DNA of 64,000 nucleotides, taken from the NCBI RefSeq assembly GCF_900113375.1, contig NZ_FOPC01000002.1, positions 1 to 64,000 on the forward strand, written 5' to 3'. The translations under genes and the position numbers were made by a program. Origin of the DNA: Algoriphagus hitonicola (GTDB lineage: Bacteria; Bacteroidota; Bacteroidia; Cytophagales; Cyclobacteriaceae). Below are positions 8,448-15,841 of this stretch, one piece after another (within the stretch, counting starts at the first letter, position 1; every line of letters begins with the position of its first letter). The notes beneath the pieces are model-generated. The model made no database searches. It was not told the DNA's origin and was given only the letters and a program-made list of their open reading frames with translations.

Positions 8448-9095
8448 TTAATTGACTTTGACATCAGTAAACCAAATAAATCGTTCACCTTCTGCATTCA
8501 TGTGGTCGAGTGCTAGCTTGATAGGGCCGAAGTCCTGAACATTCTCCCAAGTCCAAGTAGCGCCTTGATCACCATTTCCCCTTCGGAAGGTCCACTCCAA
8601 AATCATGTTGTTTTCATCCAAATAAAGATCATAGGCATCCCCCGGAGTGTAGCCATCTGCCGAATTGTAAATGATGGTCAATTTGGTAGAGTTGGTTCCC
8701 TTTAGCGGTGAACTTGCATTTTCTTCGGTTTCAAAGGTGTATCCCTCATCCCACGCAAGCTGAAAAGGCATCATAAACCAATATTTGTCATTGATGAAAC
8801 CTCTGTCCGCCTCGGGAAGGGAGTCTGCGGGCATATCCAAACTATAAGAATAGCTGGTATCAGCATCGGAGTAATTGACCATACGGTCTGCCACATTCCA
8901 CTTCCAATTTCGGGAAATGACCGTCGCTGAATCTCTCCTGACATTCCAGGTGTACTCGATGTTTTTGACTTGGTCCCACTGATCGACACCATAGGCTTTG
9001 GCTACTTTCAGCGGGAGGGTATCTGGTTTTTCTTCAGCTTTTTGACAACCGAAAAAAACTAAAGCAGAAAGAAGAAGTAGAGCAATGTTTTTCAT
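8448..9095 (-). CDS. Conserved lipoprotein of unknown function
   Basis: The 215-residue product has a lipoprotein signal (MKNIALLLLSALVFFGC). The mature domain is beta-rich with many Trp and Tyr residues (VKNIEYTWNVRRDS, YDLYLDENNMILEWTFRR, ERFIWFTDVKVN), resembling LolA/LolB-like or DUF6503-type barrel folds that bind lipophilic ligands in the periplasm. I do not recognise a defined enzyme motif. It has its own terminator and is not obviously linked to its neighbours. The fold suggestion is inference from strand pattern. Confidence 0.75.
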   Translation of the reverse strand: MKNIALLLLSALVFFGCQKAEEKPDTLPLKVAKAYGVDQWDQVKNIEYTWNVRRDSATVISRNWKWNVADRMVNYSDADTSYSYSLDMPADSLPEADRGFINDKYWFMMPFQLAWDEGYTFETEENASSPLKGTNSTKLTIIYNSADGYTPGDAYDLYLDENNMILEWTFRRGNGDQGATWTWENVQDFGPIKLALDHMNAEGERFIWFTDVKVN

Positions 9096-9204
9096 GTGAG
9101 GGAGATTTTTAATAAGGGTTTAACCGATAGCGGAAGGGAATGTTTTTTGATAATTTTAGGGACATTTATTTATGCAATTATAGGATAAAGTCTGCCAATA
9201 AATG

Positions 9205-9879
9205 CTATTCGTGAAATTTGGGTTCGGGAAAATGCATGGTAATCGGATTAATATTCATCCCGAAAAGGGGACGAAATTTTCTGATATCAGGAAAGTACTC
9301 TGGATCTAGATCCTTGATTTTTAACTTCGCGAGCTTTCCCCATCCGCTTCCCGTCGGTTCGACAAAAAAGTGAACGCCATTCCATCGCTGATGCAGCTCA
9401 ATGGGCAGAAAGGAGGTCGTCGCCGGAAGGGGGATTACTCCCGAATTGACTTCACAACTGAAGATGATATGGTCTAGTTTTTTAACGGTAATTACCTGTT
9501 TTCCATTTTCCTCTTTCCACTCAATGTCCGCGGTACTTTTAGGTATTCCCCAGTTTGCACGGCCATTTTGTGTACTGGCCGGAGTATTGACATAGATGCT
9601 GATGATGGAATGCTTGCGTGATTTCCCGAATTTTCCCGGGATGAAAAGTAACTCACGATAAGGGCCCACCGGGCTTTCATGGTAATTTACCAGCATTAAA
9701 AAACCCAGCCCTCCTTTAAATTCTTTTTTCAAATAATCGGGAATGTGAGCGCAATCATTTATCCAGGATTTTGGGATTTTATAGGCAAAGATGATTCCCT
9801 GCCCTTTGAGATCCCAAGGTGCTGGAGCAAATTTTACAAATTTACTCTTGGATAGGTTGAGGAGTTCTTTTTCATTCAT
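9205..9879 (-). CDS. Acetoacetate decarboxylase-like protein
   Basis: The 224-residue product shows the acetoacetate decarboxylase superfamily pattern: a strand with NYHESPVGPYRELLFIPG, then YVNTPASTQNGRANWGIPKSTADIEW. In true acetoacetate decarboxylases the Schiff-base Lys and a neighbouring Lys lie in a GxPKK motif. Here only the first Lys is kept (GIPKST), so the chemistry may differ, for example an ADC-like hydratase, aldolase or cyclase-dehydratase. The start overlaps the end of the SDR gene by 8 bases and the IlvD/Edd dehydratase lies just upstream, so these three form one operon. A role in sugar-acid or keto-acid breakdown is inferred from that context. Confidence 0.8.
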   Translation of the reverse strand: MNEKELLNLSKSKFVKFAPAPWDLKGQGIIFAYKIPKSWINDCAHIPDYLKKEFKGGLGFLMLVNYHESPVGPYRELLFIPGKFGKSRKHSIISIYVNTPASTQNGRANWGIPKSTADIEWKEENGKQVITVKKLDHIIFSCEVNSGVIPLPATTSFLPIELHQRWNGVHFFVEPTGSGWGKLAKLKIKDLDPEYFPDIRKFRPLFGMNINPITMHFPEPKFHE

Positions 9880-10639
9880 AGGGTGATGGGCTTATACTGG
9901 TCCAGCCGCCGTCGATAATCAAGGTTTGTCCGGTGATATGGCGTGCACTATCCGAAAGTAAGAAAGCAGCGGCCTCGGCAATATCCTGGGTGGAAGCCGG
10001 TCGGCCCAGTGGGGTGAGTTTAGACCAGGTTTTTGCATAATCCGGGTCTGAGGTGGTACGCTCGGTGAGGGTGGCACCTGGAGCAATGGCATTTATTCGG
10101 ATTCCTAGGGGAGCGAGTTCGAGCACTAGATTCTTGGCAAGCATTTCAATGGCCGCTTTTGACATGGCATAGGCAGCAAGATTTTCATGGCTTTGGTGGG
10201 CGGTCACCGATGAGGTGAGCAAAATGGATCCTCCGTTTTCCTGCTCTTTCATAACCCTGGAAGCCGCCTGAACCAGAAAAAATGTCCCAACCTGATTTAC
10301 CCGGACGACCTCCATGAAGTCGGCCCGACTGTAGTCCAAAAAATTGCCAAATAAGGTTACCCCTGCATTGGCAATGACCTGGTCAATTTTTCCAAAATTC
10401 GAAAGAGCCAGATCAATCAATTCTCCAATGACCTCCTCATTGCCTGCATCTCCGGAGCAACCGACAACCATGCCTTTCCCAAGTCTGGAAAGGTTGGCCA
10501 CGGCATCTTCGGTTAGGCTTTTTTCCAAGTCATTGAGCACGACCTGTCCTCCATCATAAATCAACTTTCGGGCAATCTCCAGGCCGATTCCCTGACCGGC
10601 TCCGGTGATGATGGCTACGTTTGACTTTTTCATTTTCAA
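9872..10639 (-). CDS. Short-chain dehydrogenase/reductase (SDR)
   Basis: This is an NAD(P)-dependent oxidoreductase of the classical SDR family, 255 residues. It shows the cofactor motif ITGAGQGIGLEIA (residues 10-22), NAG in VIANAGVTLFG, the catalytic Ser in SILLTSSVTAHQ and the YxxxK pair in AAYAMSKAA. IRINAIAPGATLTERT and the C-terminal ITGQTLIIDGGWTS are typical of 3-oxoacyl-ACP reductase/glucose 1-dehydrogenase-like members. Two ATGs (10639 and 10633) are possible. It lies between the dehydratase (36 bases upstream) and the ADC-like gene (8-base overlap), so a sugar or sugar-acid dehydrogenase role in that pathway is more likely than fatty acid synthesis. Confidence 0.9.
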   Translation of the reverse strand: MKMKKSNVAIITGAGQGIGLEIARKLIYDGGQVVLNDLEKSLTEDAVANLSRLGKGMVVGCSGDAGNEEVIGELIDLALSNFGKIDQVIANAGVTLFGNFLDYSRADFMEVVRVNQVGTFFLVQAASRVMKEQENGGSILLTSSVTAHQSHENLAAYAMSKAAIEMLAKNLVLELAPLGIRINAIAPGATLTERTTSDPDYAKTWSKLTPLGRPASTQDIAEAAAFLLSDSARHITGQTLIIDGGWTSISPSPYE

Positions 10640-10646
10640 ATGGATA

Positions 10647-10662
10647 AAGACCTGCCAGGTCT
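10647..10662. repeat. Short palindromic repeat (AAAGACCTGCCAGGT family)
   Basis: The 36-base gap between the dehydratase and SDR genes contains GACCTGCCAGGTC, a perfect 6+1+6 palindrome. Its 15-base sequence AAAGACCTGCCAGGT recurs exactly at 56056-56070 inside a histidine kinase gene. This points to a dispersed palindromic element. Confidence 0.6.
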
Positions 10663-10675
10663 GGGTTGGTATAAA

Positions 10676-12394
10676 TCAATGGGAGTCTCTTTTAACTTCC
10701 GAACCTGAGCTTCCTTGAAGAAAATCAAAATCAACCCCTTCGTGGGCTTGATTGACCTTATCCAAGAAAAGATTGACATAGCCGCGTTCATAAGGGAGCT
10801 TGATGGGTTGAAATGCTGCCCTTCGGCTTTCAAACTCCTCCTCTGAAATCAATAAATTCAAGCTTCGATTCGGAACATTCAGTTCGATTTGATCTCCATT
10901 TCGGACCAAAGCCAATGGTCCTCCGATGGCCGATTCGGGAGAAATATGGAGCACCACAGTTCCAAATCCGGTTCCGCTCATTCTTCCGTCTGAAATCCTA
11001 ACCATGTCCTTCACTCCTTTTTCGAGTAACTTTTTTGGCAAGGCCATATTGCCCACCTCCGGCATTCCGGGGTAGCCTTTTGGTCCCACATTTTTCAATA
11101 CCATCACGCTTAACTCATCTATTTCGAGATCAGGATCATCTATTTTAGCTTTAAAGTCGTCAATGTCTTCGAAAACCACTGCTTTTCCTGTGTGGATAAG
11201 TAGCTGAGGAGTCGCTGCCGAAGGTTTGATTACGGCGCCATTTGGGCAGAGATTTCCTTTCAGTACCGCGATCCCCGAATCGGGTTTGATCGGTTTTTCG
11301 AAGGTTCCGATCAGATTTCGATCGTAGCATTCGGCTTTTTGAATATTTTCTGCCAGACTTTTTCCAGTTACGGTAATCACATCCGTGTGAAGTTGTTTTT
11401 CGATCTCTTTCATCACGGCAGGAAGTCCACCGGCATAGAACAAATCCTCTACCCAGTGCTCACCTGAGGGCTGCACATTGGCGATCAGGGGGATTTTTGA
11501 AGAGAAATGGTCAAAATCAGTCAAGTCCAGCTCCACCCCGATCCGCTTGGCAATTGCGGTGAGGTGTAGGATAAAATTGGTCGAACCGCCCAAAGCGGCA
11601 TTGACCATGATGGCATTTTCGAAGGATTTTCGGGTCAGCACCCTACTCATTTTGAGATCTTCGTTGACCATTTCGACGATACGTATTCCGGCCATATGAG
11701 CTAGGACTTTCCGCCGGGAATCTGCCGCGGGGATGGTCGCATTGTCCGGTAAAGCCAATCCTAATGCCTCCACCATTGCTGCCATTGTCGATGCTGTCCC
11801 CATCGGAGCGCAGTGGCCGACTGAGCGTGACATGGCCGCTTCGGCTTCAATAAATTCTTCCTGAGAAAGCTTGCCCAATTTATATTCTTCGGCAAATCTC
11901 CACACATCGGAAGTGCCTATTTTTTTTCCTTTAAACCGGCCAACAAGCATAGGGCCACCGGAGATCACCAAGGTGGGCAAATCCACCGAAGCTGCGCCCA
12001 TGACGAGTGAGGGAGTGGTTTTGTCACAGCCACACATCAAAATCACCCCGTCCATGGGATTGGCACGGATACTTTCTTCCACATCCATCGAAGCCAGGTT
12101 TCTAAAAAGCATAGCGGTAGGCTTGATGGAGCACTCGCCAAGGGACATCACCGGAAATTCCAGCGGAAATCCACCCGCTTCCCAAATTCCTCTTTTCAAT
12201 GCTTGGGCAAGGTCCTGAAAGTGTGCATTGCAGGGCGTCAACTCAGACCAAGTGTTACAAATTCCGATTACCGGCTTATCACCTTCAAAAAGATGATGGG
12301 GAAATCCTTGGTTTTTCATCCAGGAGCGATAGATGAAACCGTCCTTTCCGGTTCGGCCGTACCACTCTTGGCTTCTGAGCTTCTTTTTGGTCAT
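10676..12394 (-). CDS. IlvD/Edd family dehydratase, likely a sugar-acid (pentonate-type) dehydratase
   Basis: This 572-residue Fe-S dehydratase converts a 2,3-dihydroxy acid to a 2-oxo-3-deoxy acid. Fe-S cysteines lie in MCGCDKTTPS and VGHCAPMGTAST; MSDGRMSGTGFG-like sequence (ISDGRMSGTGFGTVVLHISPE) marks the C-terminal domain. The N-terminus (LRSQEWYGRTGKDGFIYRSW, then GICNTWSELTPCN) matches the L-arabinonate/fuconate-type branch better than branched-chain amino acid IlvD. No ilvC, ilvB or leu genes are nearby; instead an SDR dehydrogenase and an ADC-like protein follow at 36 and then minus 8 bases. A sugar oxidation route (lactone/aldonate to keto-deoxy acid) is inferred. The substrate is not readable. 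Confidence 0.88.
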   Translation of the reverse strand: MTKKKLRSQEWYGRTGKDGFIYRSWMKNQGFPHHLFEGDKPVIGICNTWSELTPCNAHFQDLAQALKRGIWEAGGFPLEFPVMSLGECSIKPTAMLFRNLASMDVEESIRANPMDGVILMCGCDKTTPSLVMGAASVDLPTLVISGGPMLVGRFKGKKIGTSDVWRFAEEYKLGKLSQEEFIEAEAAMSRSVGHCAPMGTASTMAAMVEALGLALPDNATIPAADSRRKVLAHMAGIRIVEMVNEDLKMSRVLTRKSFENAIMVNAALGGSTNFILHLTAIAKRIGVELDLTDFDHFSSKIPLIANVQPSGEHWVEDLFYAGGLPAVMKEIEKQLHTDVITVTGKSLAENIQKAECYDRNLIGTFEKPIKPDSGIAVLKGNLCPNGAVIKPSAATPQLLIHTGKAVVFEDIDDFKAKIDDPDLEIDELSVMVLKNVGPKGYPGMPEVGNMALPKKLLEKGVKDMVRISDGRMSGTGFGTVVLHISPESAIGGPLALVRNGDQIELNVPNRSLNLLISEEEFESRRAAFQPIKLPYERGYVNLFLDKVNQAHEGVDFDFLQGSSGSEVKRDSH

Positions 12395-12685
12395 AGGTTT
12401 TTTTGGGATGATAAAATTTTCAGAAGTTAAAAAAAAATATGAACATCCAGATGATTATGGGTGTAATTACGCACTGTTTCCTAAGTATGGTAAAAAAAAG
12501 TGATTTTTGGCTGGATTAAAGCTTATGTGATTATTCACTATTATGAAAAACCCTTCTGACTGTTGCTTTCTGAAATTAAACTTTCAAGCTGCTTTTAGGC
12601 TGTTTAATTTTCTTATTGGGAAGGAAACAGATACTCATGATATGTTAATAGCTGAAGAAGACAGGCTTTTTTTCTGGGGAAAAAT
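12395..12685. other. Intergenic region upstream of the sugar-acid operon
   Basis: About 290 AT-rich bases lie between the GT61 gene and the dehydratase operon, both on the minus strand. It should contain the operon promoter. A 79-codon plus-strand frame here runs into the GT61 gene antisense and has no protein-like signature. No terminator hairpin was found. Confidence 0.4.
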
Positions 12686-13660
12686 CTATACGATTTTGTC
12701 CAAAACTGCACCCAGCTTATCGAGATCAATTGTAAAATCGGCTACTACCGAATCCGCATTATTGGAGGAATTGACCGTGTAATAATAGGGAATGCCGAGC
12801 GCGGAAGCGAGATTAAAATAACAATGATTGTTCACATCGCTTTCGTTTCTGAATTCTAAAACTTTGGCACCATCAGGTAGAAAAAGCATATTGGTCAGGG
12901 CGGCACCATGAATTCCTACTAAGAGTTTTGTTTCGCTCATTAGCTTAATTTGATCTTCTAAGCTAAGGTCATCTCCGCTTACCAGTTCAAAATCCCGCTT
13001 GATGAGCATTAATTCCAAATCCAATTCATTTAATATTTTCCGTTTGGAAGCTCTTTTTCGACTGAGGTATACTTTTCGAAACGGTGATTTGTCGGGATTT
13101 TGGCGAAAAATTTTTCTTGATTTTAATGTAAGTTCGACATCAAAATTGGGAAAAGTAGCAGTCCGGGCGGTAACAATGAGTTGGTCAATCCACAGGTTTT
13201 GGGAGCTTTTGAAAAAGAGGACTTTTACTCCGGCTAGTTTTAGAGAATCCTCGACATAGGAAATCTGACGATAGGAATCCGGCAAAATAACAGGGGCACC
13301 CGGAGTCCATCTGATCCCTTCCCAAACTCGTGGAAGGCAGTCTGTGATCCAGTGAAAATAATTTGCGCTCCATTCATCGATTACCCAAATCCCGTGAGGC
13401 ACCCGTTTCCAGGATTTTACCACCGAATTTGCCACTCTTTTTGAAAACTGTGGTATCCCCAAGTTGGACCGGTGGGTGTACTTGGAATAGAATTTAAATT
13501 CCCCCGGAGCAAAGACAGTGTCCTGCAGGATCGTGGCATTTTTGACCATGACTGCATGCGCCCGCTCAAAACTCCCTTCCAAGGCATTCTGAAAAAGCGA
13601 AAGATGCTGCGGTTCAAAATTGGTAGGAAGGGCTCGTTTAAAGGGAATCTTTTGACGCAA
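12686..13660 (-). CDS. Glycosyltransferase family 61 protein
   Basis: The 324-residue product matches GT61 (DUF563) enzymes, which transfer sugars such as xylose, GlcNAc or capsule residues. The family core is visible: WSANYFHWITDCLPRVW near residue 97, a central KVYLSRKRASKRK strand and the diagnostic LLVGIHGAALTNMLFLPDG followed by AKVLEFR. There is no signal peptide, so it should act in the cytosol on lipid-linked or protein acceptors. It lies 52 bases downstream of murA in the same direction and could be cotranscribed, but the pairing is not one I know. The acceptor is unknown. Confidence 0.85.
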   Translation of the reverse strand: MRQKIPFKRALPTNFEPQHLSLFQNALEGSFERAHAVMVKNATILQDTVFAPGEFKFYSKYTHRSNLGIPQFSKRVANSVVKSWKRVPHGIWVIDEWSANYFHWITDCLPRVWEGIRWTPGAPVILPDSYRQISYVEDSLKLAGVKVLFFKSSQNLWIDQLIVTARTATFPNFDVELTLKSRKIFRQNPDKSPFRKVYLSRKRASKRKILNELDLELMLIKRDFELVSGDDLSLEDQIKLMSETKLLVGIHGAALTNMLFLPDGAKVLEFRNESDVNNHCYFNLASALGIPYYYTVNSSNNADSVVADFTIDLDKLGAVLDKIV

Positions 13661-13712
13661 AGTAAGTTGGAATTAAAATTGACAAAAACTCCTACCCAGA
13701 GAATTTCTCGGA

Positions 13713-15017
13713 TTAAATCCGCTCTATGTCTGCACCTAGGGCGTTCAGTCGCTGATCAATATACTGATATCCCCGATCAATCTGTTCAATATTGTCAATC
13801 ACGGATGTTCCCTTGGCCGACATTGCCGCTATTAAAAGCGCCACCCCAGCACGGATATCTGGAGAAGTCATTCGAATTCCCTTTAGTTGGTATTTCCGAT
13901 CCAGTCCAATCACCGTGGCCCGATGCGGATCACATAGAATAATCTGGGCTCCCATATCGATCAGTTTATCCACGAAAAAGAGTCGGGATTCAAACATTTT
14001 CTGATGGACCAAAACCGTTCCCTTGGCTTGGGTAGCGGTGACCAAAACGATAGAAAGTAAATCCGGAGTAAATCCCGGCCATATCTGATCCGCGACAGTC
14101 AGGATAGATCCATCGATAAAGGTTTCGATTTCGTAGTGTTTTTGTTCGGGGATAAAAATATCATCTCCACGAAATTCCAGCTGGATTCCCATTCGTCTGA
14201 AAGTATCAGGTATGATTCCCAGTTTGGGAATTTGGCAGTTTTTGATCGTGATCTCGGATTGAGTCATCGCAGCCATACCGATAAAGGAACCGATTTCAAT
14301 CATATCCGGAAGCATGGTGTGATCAGTACCGCCGAGTTTTTCTACTCCTTCGATAGTCAATAAATTCGAACCGACACCGGTGATTTTAGCCCCCATCCGA
14401 TTGAGCATTTCGCACAATTGCTGTAGGTAGGGTTCACAGGCAGCATTGTAAATGGTCGTTTTGCCCTCTGCCATGACTGCAGCCATCACGATATTGGCGG
14501 TACCAGTCACTGAGGCCTCATCGAGTAGCATATAGGTCCCCTTGAGGTTTTTGCCATCGATGTGAAAAATCTCCTTTTCGGCATCGTAGTGGAATTTGGC
14601 TCCCAGTTTTTGGAATCCAAAAAAGTGGGTATCCATCCGTCTTCGCCCGATTTTATCTCCCCCGGGTTTGGAAAGCTTTCCCGTTCCAAATCGTGACAAA
14701 AGCGGACCCAAAATCATGACCGAACCCCGAAGAGCCGAGGCTTTTTCCAAGAAATCAGCAGTCTCCAGATAATCCAGATTGACTTCATCTGACTGAAAAG
14801 AATAGGACTCCTGGCCCAATTTGGTCACCTTGACCCCCATATCTCCCAAAAGTTCGATGAGTTTATTTACATCACGGATATTGGGAATCTTATTGATGGT
14901 GACCTTTTCTGAGGTCAATAAAACTGCACAAATAATTTGTAGGGCCTCGTTTTTAGCGCCCTGAGGGATAATCTCGCCTTTGAGTTGATTTCCTCCTCTT
15001 ACCCGAAAAGATGCCAT
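13713..15017 (-). CDS. murA: UDP-N-acetylglucosamine 1-carboxyvinyltransferase (MurA)
   Basis: MurA catalyses the first committed step of peptidoglycan synthesis, moving enolpyruvate from PEP to UDP-GlcNAc in the cytosol. The 434-residue length is normal. KNEAL near residue 22 contains the conserved Lys-Asn pair, and RLNALGADIERI closes the protein. The active-site loop reads KPGGDKIGRRRMDTHF where E. coli has GGCTIGARPVDLH, so the usual catalytic Cys (fosfomycin target) is Asp. Asp at this place is known in MurA of Mycobacterium, Chlamydia and other groups and keeps activity while preventing fosfomycin alkylation. The gene abuts a DUF4290 gene with no gap. Confidence 0.96.
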   Translation of the reverse strand: MASFRVRGGNQLKGEIIPQGAKNEALQIICAVLLTSEKVTINKIPNIRDVNKLIELLGDMGVKVTKLGQESYSFQSDEVNLDYLETADFLEKASALRGSVMILGPLLSRFGTGKLSKPGGDKIGRRRMDTHFFGFQKLGAKFHYDAEKEIFHIDGKNLKGTYMLLDEASVTGTANIVMAAVMAEGKTTIYNAACEPYLQQLCEMLNRMGAKITGVGSNLLTIEGVEKLGGTDHTMLPDMIEIGSFIGMAAMTQSEITIKNCQIPKLGIIPDTFRRMGIQLEFRGDDIFIPEQKHYEIETFIDGSILTVADQIWPGFTPDLLSIVLVTATQAKGTVLVHQKMFESRLFFVDKLIDMGAQIILCDPHRATVIGLDRKYQLKGIRMTSPDIRAGVALLIAAMSAKGTSVIDNIEQIDRGYQYIDQRLNALGADIERI

Positions 15018-15647
15018 TTAATTTCTCCTTTTATTTTTATGGCCCCCGTTGCTTCTTCGTTTATTTTGATGGGCTGGACGTTTGTTCTTACCGTTGTTCT
15101 CTTCCTGCATCGGAAGTTTGAAATCCCGCCGCGTATTGGACTCAAAAAGTGCGTTTTCTTTTACCTTCTCCAAGTCGATGTGAAGCTTTCCTTTGGAGAG
15201 AGTTTTGATATCATCGAGGATGATTCCGTCATCAAAATTGTCCCGGTTCCAAGTCGAGTGAAAGCTCCGCATCAGCTGACCGATGTAAATAATGGCCGCT
15301 TCCTGTTCTTCATCGTCTTCGAGCTCGATGGCGTTTTCGATCAGTTTTTCGATGTTTCGACCATAATGTTTAAACTTGATCTCCCCTTTTGGATAGCCGA
15401 TAGGAAGGGGCTTTTTACCCAATAATTCCTTAGCAGGCATGGGAAACGGGCCGTCCACGTCGAGTTTGAAATCCGACATGATGTAAATGTCATCCCAGAG
15501 TTTTTGGTCTGTTTCCTGCTTCAGCGCAGGATTGAGTTGCTTGATGATTTCGATCACGGTGTAGGCACTGGCGGTGCGTTTTTCCCGGTCTTCTATCGTA
15601 CAGATATGATCTACCAAGCCTTGTATGTTTTTTCCGTATTCCTTCAT
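15018..15647 (-). CDS. DUF4290 domain-containing protein
   Basis: The 209-residue protein starts MKEYGKNIQGLVDHICTIED and contains LGKKPLPIGYPKGEIKFKHYGRN and FHSTWNRDNFDDGIILDDI, which I recognise as DUF4290, a cytosolic family restricted to Bacteroidota. The C-terminal 30 residues are a very basic, Asn/Lys/Arg-rich tail (KNKRPAHQNKRRSNGGHKNKRRN in part), suggesting nucleic-acid or ribosome contact. Its stop codon is directly followed by the murA start, so the pair is cotranscribed; this adjacency is typical of the phylum. Molecular function is unknown. Confidence 0.9.
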   Translation of the reverse strand: MKEYGKNIQGLVDHICTIEDREKRTASAYTVIEIIKQLNPALKQETDQKLWDDIYIMSDFKLDVDGPFPMPAKELLGKKPLPIGYPKGEIKFKHYGRNIEKLIENAIELEDDEEQEAAIIYIGQLMRSFHSTWNRDNFDDGIILDDIKTLSKGKLHIDLEKVKENALFESNTRRDFKLPMQEENNGKNKRPAHQNKRRSNGGHKNKRRN

Positions 15648-15841
15648 GAGGTTATGATTGTCTTCAATGGTTAGCCTCGATTTTTATCGAGAAAATTTCG
15701 CAAAACTGACCCGACTTTTTCAGGGGATCCCATTGGGGTCGTTGAGTGTGCTTGTTTTTTTGTTAGTGTAAAATGCTCTAAAACCTTTCTAATTTGATTC
15801 TGTCTGGCAAAAAATCTACCAAAAGACAGGATAGTAGGGAA

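Noticed and set aside
10676..12394. Branched-chain amino acid ilvD
   Set aside because: No other ilv or leu genes nearby; the N-terminal sequence and the SDR/ADC-like neighbours fit a sugar-acid dehydratase better.
12543..12782. 79-codon plus-strand frame before the GT61 gene
   Set aside because: It runs antisense into GT61 and shows low-complexity, non-protein-like composition.
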